Shown: one piece after another, positions 15,503-24,068 of the stretch
How positions within the stretch are numbered: the stretch's first letter is position 1
How the letters are laid out: every line of letters starts with the position of its first letter
Assembly (NCBI RefSeq): GCF_011046895.1
Contig: NZ_CP049250.1
Coordinates: 3,311,737 to 3,375,736 of the forward strand
Direction of reading: 5' to 3'
Length of the DNA: 64,000 nt
DNA from: Rhizobium rhizoryzae
GTDB taxonomy: Bacteria > Pseudomonadota > Alphaproteobacteria > Rhizobiales > Rhizobiaceae
Position numbers and translations under genes: made by a program
The notes under the pieces: model-generated
The model's input: the letters and a program-made list of their open reading frames with translations, nothing else
What the model was told of the DNA's origin: nothing
Databases searched by the model: none

Positions 15503-16317
15503 ATGCCAAGTTTCAGTGGAGATAACAACAACAACACCCTGGATTATCGAGCCTATTCGTATGCCCCCCTTCGATTTGGCCAGCTGATCAGGCATGGCTC
15601 ACTGTCAACGGACTAGGCGGCAACGATACCATTCACGGAAGCGTCTATAATGACGGCCTCTATGGTGGTGAGGGCAATGACACACACTATGGTTACAACG
15701 GTAATGACCTGCTCGATGGCGGAAACGGGGTCGATATCCTCTATGGAGGCGATGGAAACGATTCCCTCAATGGCGGAGCGGACGATGATACATTGTACGG
15801 TGAAGCGGGCACCGATACGCTTGCGGGAGATGGCGGCAACGACATCATGTATGGTGGCGCTGGAAATGATGTCTTCATAGGCGGAGCTGGAAACGATCAG
15901 CTCTGGGGTGGCACTGGCAATGACATTTTTTATGGTGATCAAGGTGCCGATACCATTAGAGGCGAAGCTGGCGATGATCGGATGTGGGGCGGATCAGGGA
16001 ATGACCATTACTACTTTAACGGACAAGGCTTCGACCGCATAAACGACGGCGTGACGAATACGGGAGCTGCTCGGACAGATGGAGCTTTTGACACGGAAGA
16101 CGTCTTATACGTTAGCTACGCGGCTAACGACCTCGGTCTGAATAGGATCGGCAATGACCTCGTAATTTTCTCTAACGCAGACGCAGTTGATAATATCCTC
16201 AACAGCTCTGTAGTGATTGAAAACTTCTTCCTCGGGAGCCACTACGTTGTCGAAGTGGTGGCTACCTCAAGTGGCGCTGGTCCAGCATATGATTTGACAG
16301 GCCTACTGGCAGCTTAA
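15503..16317 (+). pseudogene. RTX calcium-binding repeat protein, frameshifted
   Basis: The ATG at 15503 has a strong AAGGAG, but its frame stops at 15616 after 37 codons. A second frame continues without a good start codon to 16317 and encodes about twelve RTX nonapeptides of the GGxGNDxLx type, then a tail ending [10 protein letters not shown]. Adding one base in the run of six C at 15564-15569 joins both parts into about 271 residues. RTX proteins are exported by type I secretion using a C-terminal signal and fold on binding calcium outside the cell. Either the gene is inactivated, or the run is a sequencing error or a slippage site. No T1SS genes are nearby. Confidence 0.75.
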
Positions 16318-16340
16318 ACAACCAATTTGAAAAAACAGAG

Positions 16341-16372
16341 ATCGAGGAGACATCAGCTCTCCTCGATTTTTT
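16341..16372. terminator. Bidirectional intrinsic terminator
   Basis: ATCGAGGAGA (16341-16350) and TCTCCTCGAT (16358-16367) form a perfect 10 bp stem with a 7-base loop. A run of six T follows on the plus strand, and AAAAAA lies just before the stem, giving T's on the minus strand. It separates the RTX gene from the convergent gene ending at 16388. Confidence 0.9.
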
Positions 16373-16387
16373 CAGCAAATCAACTTT

Positions 16388-17143
16388 CTAGGCATCGCCG
16401 ATTTGCATTTGCTCAAGATAGTCTTGTCGCTTTTGCTTCATCTCCTGAAGCTGGGCGTATTCTGGATCCGCATACATGGCGTCATAGTCAATCCATGGCC
16501 TTGGTATTTCCGGTTGCGGAAGTGCTTCGAATTGAGCCTGTGTTAATGCCGTCTCCTGTTTGACGACACGACCGCCGAGAGCCTTGGCGATGGCTTTTGC
16601 CGTTCTTTCAGCCAGATCCGGGCCAACAGTGCCATTCAAACTGCCCATGACATCCCTGTAACGCTCGCTCCAGGCAGGATCTTTCGAAACAGCAATTCCC
16701 TGATTGTCAATCGTGGCAACGACCTTGCCCTTCACGACGATCTCTGCATAGGGTCTTGTTCCACCCCATTGCGACGGGTCTGGCGGCTCCGGCATGTGGG
16801 TATATCGATGATTAAGACCTTCCTCAAAGCCTTTGAGCATTTGCTGAGAAAGACCTTCCGGATTTTCCCAATCAGGCTTTATTTCTTGCAGATCGCTTAC
16901 GCTCCAAATGGACGAAATCCCAAATAGTTTTCCCTGAAAATTGGTTGTTGCCGTTGAAGGTGTGGTGTCGATTGGAACTCCAGAACCTGACGCGTCGACC
17001 GCAATCTTGACCTCCGGTTTCGTTTCACGCTGCTGATTGCTGTACAAGGCGTCATACGCGCTTTCAGGGGCTCTGTTCGATGAGGCTGTATTGGCGCGGT
17101 ATGAGAGTGAAGCATAATATGAAGTTGATGCTACTGAAGTCAT
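16388..17143 (-). CDS. Unknown protein in the RTX insert
   Basis: A 251-residue protein I do not recognise. It has no signal peptide or membrane segment. The N-terminus is rich in Ser, Thr, Ala and Tyr (TSVASTSYYASLSYRANTAS), residues 20-70 look disordered, and the middle contains YAEIVVKGKVVATIDNQGIA, which could be a beta hairpin. The C-terminus is charged and helical (YAQLQEMKQKRQDYLEQMQ). The ATG at 17143 has AAGGAGAG 5 bases upstream. It is convergent with the RTX gene and lies in the same apparent insert, so it may have arrived with it. A secreted or cell-surface role is only a guess. Confidence 0.6.
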   Translation of the reverse strand: MTSVASTSYYASLSYRANTASSNRAPESAYDALYSNQQRETKPEVKIAVDASGSGVPIDTTPSTATTNFQGKLFGISSIWSVSDLQEIKPDWENPEGLSQQMLKGFEEGLNHRYTHMPEPPDPSQWGGTRPYAEIVVKGKVVATIDNQGIAVSKDPAWSERYRDVMGSLNGTVGPDLAERTAKAIAKALGGRVVKQETALTQAQFEALPQPEIPRPWIDYDAMYADPEYAQLQEMKQKRQDYLEQMQIGDA

Positions 17144-17224
17144 CAAAACTCTCCTTCCTAATATGCCGGAAGGATAGTCTCCATGCCTTGCGTCAACCTA
17201 TCCTTGCACAACCGTGGGCAGTCA

Positions 17225-18817
17225 TCACCGCTTCAAACTGCCCAGAATGCCGCGCACCAGGGCCCGACCGATCTGGTTTGCCACCTGGCTTGCCACGGAA
17301 CGGGCAGCGCTTTTCATGGCTGCTTCGATGACCGTTTCGCGCTGATAGCCGGCTCGCCCTGCTCCTGCCTTCTTGCGCGGCGCTTCTTCTTCCTCTGCCT
17401 CATCATTGCCAAAGCCGGGAAGCGACCAGCGGCCTGCGGCGCTATCTTCTCTCGGTGCGGGTGCCGCTTCCGGCTCCACTTCCGCGCGTTTTGGCACCGG
17501 TGCCTTGCCCGCCTTTTCAGCACGCGCCATGAGAATTTCAAAGGCGGATTCGCGGTCGATATCCTTGTCGTACTGACCGGCGACAGGGCTGGTGTTCAGG
17601 ATCTTGCGACGCTCGTCATCGGTCAGCGGTCCGATGCGGGCTGCCGGAGGGCGGATCAGCGTGCGCTCTACCATGGAGGGTGCGCCCTTGCCTTCCAGTG
17701 TCGAGACCAGCGCCTCACCCGTGCCAAGCTGGGTGATGGCCTCATCCGTCTTGAATTCCGGGTTGGCGCGGAAGGTATCGGCTGCCGTTTTCACCGCCTT
17801 CTGCTCGCGCGGCGTATAGGCACGCAGTGCATGTTGGACGCGGTTGCCGAGCTGGGCGAGAACCGTTTCCGGCACATCGAGCGGGTTCTGCGTGATGAAA
17901 TAAACGCCCACACCCTTGGAACGGATGAGGCGAACCACTTGCTCCACCCGTTCCAGCAGTACTTTCGGCGCTTCAGAGAACAGAAGATGCGCCTCGTCGA
18001 AGAAGAAGACGAGACGCGGCTTTTCCGGATCGCCCACTTCCGGCAGTTCCTCGAACAGTTCCGATAGCAGCCAGAGCAGGAAGGTGGCGTAGAGACGCGG
18101 GTTCATCATGAGCTTGTCGGCGGCGAGCACGGAAATGACGCCGCGCCCATCCTGGCTGGTGCGCATGATATCGGTGATCTTCAGCGCCGGTTCGCCGAAG
18201 AAGTGTTCTGCGCCCTGTTGTTCCAGCACCAGCAGACCACGCTGGAGGGAGCCGACCGATGCCTTGGACACGAAGCCGTAACGCTGCGAAATCTCGCCCG
18301 CATGCTCTCCCATATAGGTGAGGAGTGCCTGAAGATCCTTGAGGTCCAGAAGCGGCAGACCGCCCTCATCGGCGATCTTGAAGGCGATGTTGAGGACGCC
18401 TTCCTGCGCTTCCGTCGCATCCATCAGGCGGGCCAGAAGCAGCGGCCCCATTTCCGCAATGGTGGTACGAACGCGATGGCCCTTTTCACCATAGAGATCC
18501 CAGAAAATCGTCGGGAAGGCGGCGTTGTCATAGTCGGCGAACTGGATCTGCTCGGCGCGCTTCAGCAAAAAATCTTTCGGCTCACCCATGGCGGCGATGC
18601 CGGACAGATCTCCCTTGATATCCGAACAGAAGACGGGAACGCCCGCCGCGGAAAACCCTTCGGCCATGACCTGCAGCGTCACCGTCTTGCCCGTTCCCGT
18701 GGCGCCGGTCACAAGACCATGGCGGTTGCCGAACTTCAGATGCAGGTATTCCGCCTTCTTCAGCGTGTCATCCGGTTTGCGGCTGCCGCCCAGAAAAAGT
18801 TTTCCCGCGTCATCCAT
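17225..18817 (-). CDS. HerA/YjgR-like ATPase (DUF853)
   Basis: A 530-residue P-loop ATPase of the HerA-FtsK superfamily, in the YjgR/DUF853 group. Walker A is GATGTGKT (38-45); the Walker B region reads [14 protein letters not shown] (about 270-283), and an arginine-rich C-terminal domain follows. Residues 430-500 form a low-complexity linker with many Glu, Ala and Lys. HerA relatives act as DNA translocases with nucleases, but YjgR proteins have no proven role. The final 28 residues are encoded again at 15162-15247. The gene is divergent from the BrkB gene. Confidence 0.88.
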   Translation of the reverse strand: MDDAGKLFLGGSRKPDDTLKKAEYLHLKFGNRHGLVTGATGTGKTVTLQVMAEGFSAAGVPVFCSDIKGDLSGIAAMGEPKDFLLKRAEQIQFADYDNAAFPTIFWDLYGEKGHRVRTTIAEMGPLLLARLMDATEAQEGVLNIAFKIADEGGLPLLDLKDLQALLTYMGEHAGEISQRYGFVSKASVGSLQRGLLVLEQQGAEHFFGEPALKITDIMRTSQDGRGVISVLAADKLMMNPRLYATFLLWLLSELFEELPEVGDPEKPRLVFFFDEAHLLFSEAPKVLLERVEQVVRLIRSKGVGVYFITQNPLDVPETVLAQLGNRVQHALRAYTPREQKAVKTAADTFRANPEFKTDEAITQLGTGEALVSTLEGKGAPSMVERTLIRPPAARIGPLTDDERRKILNTSPVAGQYDKDIDRESAFEILMARAEKAGKAPVPKRAEVEPEAAPAPREDSAAGRWSLPGFGNDEAEEEEAPRKKAGAGRAGYQRETVIEAAMKSAARSVASQVANQIGRALVRGILGSLKR

Positions 18818-18928
18818 GCAACTGCCTCCCGGTTATGAACGTTCAAGTGTTTGCAAATGTATAGGCTGCCGTTTGCGGAACGGCAACGCCTGACAGGACG
18901 CGGGGGTAAGGCGAGAAGGGGCAAAGCC

Positions 18929-19900
18929 ATGGTGGATATGATGACGGCAGCGGAACGCGAACATGGGCGGCATGCGGAGCATCCGGGCCAGATCCCCTTC
19001 AAGGGCATGAAAGATGTGTTGTACCGCGTCTATGTCTCGCTGACGCAGGATCGCGTGATGCTGGTGGCGGCAGGTGTGACCTTCTACCTGCTTCTGGCGC
19101 TGTTTCCGGCCATGGGCGCTCTCGTTTCCGTCTATGGTTTCGTGGCCGACCCGACGACGATTGCCGACCGCATTCTGTTTCTCGCACAGGTCATGCCTTC
19201 CGACGGCCTGAACATTTTCATCGATCAGTTGAAGGCCTTGGCGACAGAACAGAAAAGTGCGCTGAGCTTCGGCCTCATCTTCGGTCTTCTGGTGGCGCTG
19301 TGGAGTGCGAACAACGGCATCAAGGCGCTGTTCGAGGCCATGAACATTGCCTATGGCGAGGAAGAGAAGCGCAGTTTCTTCAAGCTGAACCTTGTGTCGC
19401 TGACCTTTACCTTTGGCGGGATTCTGGCGGCCATCATCATCATCGTGGCACTTGGCGTGGTTCCGGCCATGATTGCGTTTCTGCATCTGGATGAAACGGC
19501 AGAGATGCTGCTCAGCCTGTTGCGCTGGCCGTTGCTGCTGGTGCTGGCCACGATCGGCATCTGCATGCTGTATCGCTATGGGCCCAGCCGCGAACCGGCC
19601 AAGATGCGCTGGCTGACCTGGGGTGCAGCGTTTGCGGCACTGTTCTGGTTGCTCGGCTCTCTTGGCGTGACCTTCTATCTCTCGCATGTGGCGGACTACA
19701 ACGCGACCTATGGCACGCTGGGCGCGCTGATCGGCTTTCTGTTCTGGACGTGGATTTCAGCAATCATCGTTATCCTTGGTGCCGAACTGAACGCGGAACT
19801 GGAACACCAGACGGCGATGGATTCCACCACCGGGAACCCGAAGCCACTCGGCCAGCGAGGTGCCGTCATGGCAGATACGGTAGGCGAAACGCTGACTTGA
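18929..19900 (+). CDS. YihY/BrkB family membrane protein
   Basis: A 323-residue polytopic membrane protein of the YihY/virulence factor BrkB family, once taken for RNase BN. Six hydrophobic segments are visible, beginning MLVAAGVTFYLLLALFPAMG (about 46-65). The family signature SLGVTFYLSHVADYNATYGT and the last helix FLFWTWISAIIVILGAELNAE are clear. The function is unsettled (a transporter or a lipid-related role has been proposed). The ATG at 18929 has GAGAAGGGG upstream; the open frame extends further 5' through the ATPase promoter region and was not used. Confidence 0.87.
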   Translation: MVDMMTAAEREHGRHAEHPGQIPFKGMKDVLYRVYVSLTQDRVMLVAAGVTFYLLLALFPAMGALVSVYGFVADPTTIADRILFLAQVMPSDGLNIFIDQLKALATEQKSALSFGLIFGLLVALWSANNGIKALFEAMNIAYGEEEKRSFFKLNLVSLTFTFGGILAAIIIIVALGVVPAMIAFLHLDETAEMLLSLLRWPLLLVLATIGICMLYRYGPSREPAKMRWLTWGAAFAALFWLLGSLGVTFYLSHVADYNATYGTLGALIGFLFWTWISAIIVILGAELNAELEHQTAMDSTTGNPKPLGQRGAVMADTVGETLT

Positions 19901-19978
19901 CGGATCCTTCCCTCCTCCCGCAAAACTGCTGTGGCACAACCCCTTGCCCACCTTGCCAGCGACCGCGGATTTCTTTAC

Positions 19979-19996
19979 TTTGACGTGAACGTCAAA
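19979..19996. promoter_or_regulatory. Perfect palindrome upstream of small gene
   Basis: TTTGACGTGAACGTCAAA has 8 bp arms around GA and ends 19 bp before the next start codon. It resembles operators of MerR-type LiuR regulators (TTnACGTnnACGTnAA), but no branched-chain catabolism gene is nearby. Its owner is unknown. Confidence 0.5.
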
Positions 19997-20015
19997 AAAC
20001 CTTGAGGAGAGTTTG

Positions 20016-20405
20016 ATGAACGAGCTGGTCACCCGCGTGGCGGACAATGTTGGTATCGCACCGGATGTCGCCGAAAAGGCCGTGGGCATGATGCTGGGCT
20101 TTCTGCAGCGCGAAGCCGATGATGGCGCCGTTGCCCGCATGATCGAAGCCATTCCCGGCGCGCCGGAACTGGTTGCCAAGTTCAACGGTGAAGGTGCCGG
20201 TGGCGGCGGACTTCTGGGCGGACTGATGGCAAGCCTCGGCGGCGGTGTCATGGCACTTGGCCAGCAGCTGATGGGCCTCGGCCTCGGCATGGGAGAGATC
20301 ACGTCGCTCGCACGCGAAACAATCGCCGTTGCCCGCGAACATGCCGGTTCTGAAACCGTGGACCAGGTTGTGGGTTCGGTTCCGGGCCTCAGCCAGTTCG
20401 TCTGA
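20016..20405 (+). CDS. Small conserved alpha-helical protein
   Basis: A 129-residue protein with an N-terminal helical half (NELVTRVADNVGIAPDVAEKAVGMML) and a glycine-rich centre (GEGAGGGGLLGGLMASLGGG), then a helical tail. The pattern resembles small DUF2267/DUF2780-type proteins, which have no assigned function. The second of two adjacent start codons (ATG 20016) follows GAGGAGAG. It is followed by an intrinsic terminator and so is probably transcribed alone, possibly under control of the palindrome at 19979. Confidence 0.6.
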   Translation: MNELVTRVADNVGIAPDVAEKAVGMMLGFLQREADDGAVARMIEAIPGAPELVAKFNGEGAGGGGLLGGLMASLGGGVMALGQQLMGLGLGMGEITSLARETIAVAREHAGSETVDQVVGSVPGLSQFV

Positions 20406-20432
20406 CGCGACGCTTTCTATCTGTATTTCAAG

Positions 20433-20464
20433 ACGCCGACTTGCCTGTGCAGGTCGGCGTTTTT
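20433..20464 (+). terminator. Intrinsic terminator
   Basis: ACGCCGAC (20433-20440) pairs with GTCGGCGT (20453-20460); a short T-run follows. It ends the transcript of the small gene before it. Confidence 0.85.
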
Positions 20465-20541
20465 CATGGGCGATTGAAGAGACTTTGCACAACTGATATT
20501 CACAGCCAGTATAATTTATTCAACCTAAAGAAGCAATTGAT

Positions 20542-20563
20542 AATGTTGTCGATTGACAACTTT
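20542..20563. promoter_or_regulatory. Inverted repeat before the HicA-like module
   Basis: GTTGTC (20545-20550) and GACAAC (20555-20560) flank GATT, with outer AA and TT also pairing. It lies about 20 bp before the start of the HicA-like gene, within an AT-rich promoter-like stretch, as expected for a toxin-antitoxin operator. Confidence 0.5.
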
Positions 20564-20581
20564 GTATTTCGAGGTTTATGA

Positions 20582-20847
20582 ATGCGTAGTCGTCATCCGA
20601 AAAAGGACGTTGAGACGGTTCTCTGTGAGCTGGAAGCGTTGGGGTGGACTGTCGAGGTTCGGGGCGGCGGCCATGCTGGGGCCTTTTGCGGTGCCCGGCC
20701 AACGCAAGGGACTGCCGTGACAACAAATATTGCCAGATGACAATCAATTCGACCCCGCAGAATCCGTCAAACCATGCGGCCAAGCTGAAACAGAAGGCGC
20801 TGGCTTGCATCAAACAGGCGGAGAAGGAGACGATGAATGACACGTGA
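20582..20847 (+). pseudogene. HicA-like toxin gene, frameshifted
   Basis: The ATG at 20582 opens a frame that begins MRSRHPKKDVETVLCELEAL then GWTVEV and stops at 20740. The other half, in the next frame, reads CRDNKYCQMTINSTPQNPSN followed by HAAKLK and ends at 20847. The two fit a HicA-related family that begins HPKKxVExxLxxxExxGW and contains GHAWG, a C-rich turn and xxSTPxNPxNHAxxLRR. One missing base near 20672-20677 (where GHAWG would be) explains the break. If real, the toxin is inactive; a sequencing error is possible. It overlaps the partner gene by 11 bp. Confidence 0.65.
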
Positions 20848-21376
20848 AGTCTTTGAATTCGAACTGGTGTTCGAACTCCCCTCCACTGAAAACGATGCCT
20901 ATTCGCTCTCTGATGCAGTATTTGCTGCCGGATACGAAGATGCGGTCATCGGAACCGGCAATCCAAAGCTGCTGGGCGTGGAACTGGAGGCAGAAGGCAC
21001 GGATGCTACCGATGCCATTCTATCCGCTGCGAAGAACATATTGCGAAACCTGCCTGCGGGAACCCGTCTGCGCGAGTTTCGTCCAGATCTCGTCAGCCTT
21101 GCAGACGTGGCTAAGAAATTGAATGTGAAGCGTCAGGCTCTGCAGAAGCGCGCCGAAATGCCGCTTCCCAGCCTGGGCGGGCTCTACCGTATCGATGAGC
21201 TGGCCGATACGTTCGGCAAAATTGCGCGCGACGGGGGGCGCAAGACACGCCTCAATCTCTCCCAGGCCATGAAGTGGCTGGCAGCAGGCAAGGCGGCACG
21301 GCAGCTGAATGCGCGGCTGACAATGCAGGAGCTCGATCCCCTCTCTCTGGAACTACGATCGAAGCCCAATTTCTAA
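20837..21376 (+). CDS. HTH partner protein of the HicA-like module
   Basis: A 179-residue protein. The N-terminal 75 residues (EFELVFELPSTENDAYSLSD) look like a small alpha/beta domain, followed by a helix-turn-helix at about 88-115 (SLADVAKKLNVKRQALQKRAE) and a helical C-terminus. It starts inside the frameshifted HicA-like gene, so it is very probably the antitoxin/regulator of that module. This is larger than a usual HicB antitoxin and seems to be a distinct family. The HTH resembles MerR/excisionase-type motifs. Confidence 0.6.
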   Translation: MTREVFEFELVFELPSTENDAYSLSDAVFAAGYEDAVIGTGNPKLLGVELEAEGTDATDAILSAAKNILRNLPAGTRLREFRPDLVSLADVAKKLNVKRQALQKRAEMPLPSLGGLYRIDELADTFGKIARDGGRKTRLNLSQAMKWLAAGKAARQLNARLTMQELDPLSLELRSKPNF

Positions 21377-21487
21377 TTCTCCCTCAGAAACCCCCTGTTA
21401 ACCACAATTTGAAAAACTAAAATTGTATCTAATTTTCCGCCGCTTTTGCCCAATATGGTAGCAGGACTGGCAATTCGGGGGTTTTCG

Positions 21488-22927
21488 ATGAGTGGATGGG
21501 TGCGCACCATGTGGCGACGCGCGACGCAGGCAATGGTTCTGACGCTGGCGGTTGCCGCGTCCACGCCTGCACTGGCGGGATATGCGCATTTCATCATGGA
21601 TGCCAATAGCGGCAAGGTTCTGGATGCCGAGGACGCCGATACGCTGAACCATCCGGCCTCGCTGACCAAGATGATGACGCTCTATATGGTGTTCGAGGCG
21701 CTGCATGACGGTCGCCTGCGCTGGGACCAGCGCATCGTGATGTCGGCCAATGGCGCGCGCACCACGCCGACCAAGCTGGGCCTCAGACAGGGCGAAACCT
21801 ACACGGTGCGCGAGGCGGTTCTGGGCATGATCATAAAATCCGCCAATGACGTGGCGGAAGGAATTGGCGATCACCTCTATGGATCGGAAGACAAATTCGC
21901 TGCTGCCATGACGCGCAAGGCGCGCCAGCTCGGCATGAGCCGGACCGTGTTTCGCAATGGCTCCGGCCTGCCAGACAGCCAACAGGTGACAACAGCGCGC
22001 GACATGGCGCGGCTCGGGCTGGCGCTCATTCGCGACTTCCCGCAGGAATACCGCCTGTTTTCTACCCAGTCCTTTGCCTTTCGCGGCAGAACCATTCGTG
22101 GCCACAACAACCTGATGTATCGCTACAAGGGCATGGACGGAATCAAGACCGGCTACACCAATGCCAGCGGTTTCAACCTCGTCAGCGCCGTAAATGACAA
22201 CGGCCGCCGCGTGATTGGCGTCGTGCTGGGCGGCCGCACCGCTCGCGCCCGCGATGCGCAAATGGCTTCGCTGCTGGACAAGGCCATGCCGAAGGCCGGT
22301 ACACGCGCTGGTGCAGGCCTTGTGGCGGAAGCGCCCAGCAGCCCGGCGCCACTTTTCCCGACGCGCCTGCCGCGCAACAATGTGCCGATGCCGGTGGTGG
22401 CGCAGGAAGTGGCAACGACGCAGCCTCCGCGACCCGCCTCCCCTGCCATGGCTCCTGTCATGTCCGCACCGCCTGCGGCTACCGTTGCACCGGTTCGCCC
22501 GATTGTGGCCGAGCGCTATCAGCCGGTGCCAGCCGCACCTGTCCGCAGCCAGCCGGAACAGGCTCCGACACAGGTCGCGTCCGTCTCACCATCCTCTGCA
22601 AGCCTTGGCTATGCTGCGCCTTCGAAATCGGATCTCGCGCCACCGGCAGACCTGCCCTTCAAGACCGCCGCCGCTCCCGGCTGGCGCGTGCAGCTCGGTG
22701 CCACCGGCAACGAAGGCGAAGCCATCAGCCTGCTGGGCCGCGCGATGGACAAGCTCGACGGCAAGTTCCAGAACCTGACGCCCTACACGGAAACGGTTCA
22801 CAGCGGCTCTTCCACCCTGCACCGCGCCCGCTTCTCCGGCTTCTCCAATCAGGCGGCGGCACAATCGGCCTGCAAGCTTCTGTCATCCGCCAAGTTCGCA
22901 TGCCAGGTGGTGCCAGCGGGCGGTTGA
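21488..22927 (+). CDS. D-alanyl-D-alanine carboxypeptidase with SPOR domain
   Basis: A 479-residue secreted penicillin-binding protein that trims the terminal D-Ala of peptidoglycan pentapeptides. A signal peptide covers about 1-30, cleaved after TPALA. The three active-site motifs of the DacF/PBP5 group are present: SLTK (58-61), SAND (about 118-121) and KTGYTN. A Pro/Ala-rich linker of about 110 residues leads to a C-terminal SPOR domain (GWRVQLGATGNEGEAISLLG onwards), which would direct it to denuded glycan at division sites. The ATG 21488 was chosen since its signal peptide is compact and GGGGG lies upstream. Confidence 0.9.
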   Translation: MSGWVRTMWRRATQAMVLTLAVAASTPALAGYAHFIMDANSGKVLDAEDADTLNHPASLTKMMTLYMVFEALHDGRLRWDQRIVMSANGARTTPTKLGLRQGETYTVREAVLGMIIKSANDVAEGIGDHLYGSEDKFAAAMTRKARQLGMSRTVFRNGSGLPDSQQVTTARDMARLGLALIRDFPQEYRLFSTQSFAFRGRTIRGHNNLMYRYKGMDGIKTGYTNASGFNLVSAVNDNGRRVIGVVLGGRTARARDAQMASLLDKAMPKAGTRAGAGLVAEAPSSPAPLFPTRLPRNNVPMPVVAQEVATTQPPRPASPAMAPVMSAPPAATVAPVRPIVAERYQPVPAAPVRSQPEQAPTQVASVSPSSASLGYAAPSKSDLAPPADLPFKTAAAPGWRVQLGATGNEGEAISLLGRAMDKLDGKFQNLTPYTETVHSGSSTLHRARFSGFSNQAAAQSACKLLSSAKFACQVVPAGG

Positions 22928-22955
22928 GAGCTATGCCTCAGCAACACATGACATG

Positions 22956-22984
22956 AAAAAGGCGCCGGATCGGCGCCTTTTTTT
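22956..22984. terminator. Bidirectional intrinsic terminator
   Basis: AAAAAGGCGCC (22956-22966) and GGCGCCTTTTT (22972-22982, followed by further T's) form a strong stem with a 5-base loop. It serves the carboxypeptidase gene and the convergent dehydratase gene. Confidence 0.92.
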
Positions 22985-22994
22985 GTAGTTTCGT

Positions 22995-23924
22995 TCAGCG
23001 GTGATGCGGCAAGGTGGCGGCTAGGTCTTTCAGCTTGTCGATAGAGGTTGTTGCACCGCCGCAGACAATGACCAGCAAACGTTCATAGCCGGGCCCGTAT
23101 ATCGGCGCGGAATAGGCAACCGTCAATGCTGCTCCGCAAGCCGGCTCCACAACCACCCGATGATCATCCGCGAAGCGAAGGCTGGCCCCGACCGCTGCCC
23201 GATCATCTACCACCACGCTTTCAACAGGCCTGTTCTGGCTGATCCGAAATGCGTGGTCGGAGACTTTGCGCGCGCCAAGAGAGGTTGCGATGCTGGTGAT
23301 GGCAGGCAGTTGCACCAACTCCCCAGCGTCGAGCGCCGCCGAAAGGGAGGCAGCGCCGTGCGTCTCGACCGCGATAATGGGAACATCGCCCAGGCCGTTG
23401 CGTGCCAGCCCTTCGGCAACACCGCACAGAAGGCCGCCACCGCCGACCGACAGGATGACGGCATCGAAAACGGCTCCGGCTTGGACCACTTCATCAATCA
23501 CGGTCGCGTGCCCCTGCCACAGGAGCGGATCATCAAAGGGGTGGATGAAGGCAGCGTCCTCTCCCATGGCCTGAAGCGCAAGCTCGTTGGCTTCCTGCCA
23601 GGAGGCTCCATGAACCACGACCTCTGCACCTTCCAGCCGGATGAGAGCCTTTGCCTGCTCTGTCGTCGTCTCCGGAACATAGACGGTAACCGGCACCGAC
23701 AGCTTGCGTCCCGCATAGGCAACGGCCAGCCCGGCATTGCCGCCGGAAGAGGATATGAACCGCCGTTTGCCCCGTGCAACATGGTGTTCACAAGCCGCAC
23801 CGACGCCACGGATCTTGAAGGAACCGGCTGGCTGCAGGGCATCCATCTTCAAAAGAACCGGACGTTCGGCGGCCAGCGACAGGGCGCGCGATTCAAGCAG
23901 AGGCGTATTGATGTGTAAGGGCAT
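22995..23924 (-). CDS. PLP-dependent serine/threonine dehydratase
   Basis: A 309-residue fold-type II PLP enzyme of the serine dehydratase group, converting L-Ser or L-Thr to pyruvate or 2-oxobutyrate plus ammonia. The start MPLHINTPLLESRALSLA matches this branch. The PLP lysine lies in PAGSFKIRG (about 35), the substrate loop is SSSGGNAGLAVAYAG, and the phosphate cradle is SVGGGGLLCG. It lacks the regulatory ACT domain of IlvA. The ATG at 23924 (AAGG upstream) was preferred over an ATG at 24008 that would add 28 residues unlike the family. The gene stands alone. Confidence 0.83.
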   Translation of the reverse strand: MPLHINTPLLESRALSLAAERPVLLKMDALQPAGSFKIRGVGAACEHHVARGKRRFISSSGGNAGLAVAYAGRKLSVPVTVYVPETTTEQAKALIRLEGAEVVVHGASWQEANELALQAMGEDAAFIHPFDDPLLWQGHATVIDEVVQAGAVFDAVILSVGGGGLLCGVAEGLARNGLGDVPIIAVETHGAASLSAALDAGELVQLPAITSIATSLGARKVSDHAFRISQNRPVESVVVDDRAAVGASLRFADDHRVVVEPACGAALTVAYSAPIYGPGYERLLVIVCGGATTSIDKLKDLAATLPHHR

Positions 23925-24013
23925 GGAAACCTTGCGACGTTTCAAGGATGATGGACAAAGCGGATCGAGAACGATCGAGGCAATGGATACAGGCTTGTCT
24001 ACAGACATCCAAC

Positions 24014-24042
24014 AAAAAACCCCCGGCGCCTGCCGAGGGTTT
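24014..24042 (-). terminator. Intrinsic terminator of the first L,D-transpeptidase gene region
   Basis: On the minus strand AAACCCTCGGC pairs with GCCGGGGGTTT (one bulge) and is followed by TTTTTT. It lies 27 bp after the stop of the transpeptidase gene, which ends at 24069. Confidence 0.8.
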
Positions 24043-24068
24043 CAGTCTGATTGCAATCGAGTTCCAGC

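Noticed and set aside
15564..15569. Programmed ribosomal frameshifting at the C run of the RTX gene
   Set aside because: A -1 slip at six C would join the frames, but no slippery heptamer with a downstream stimulatory structure is evident. An indel is the simpler explanation.
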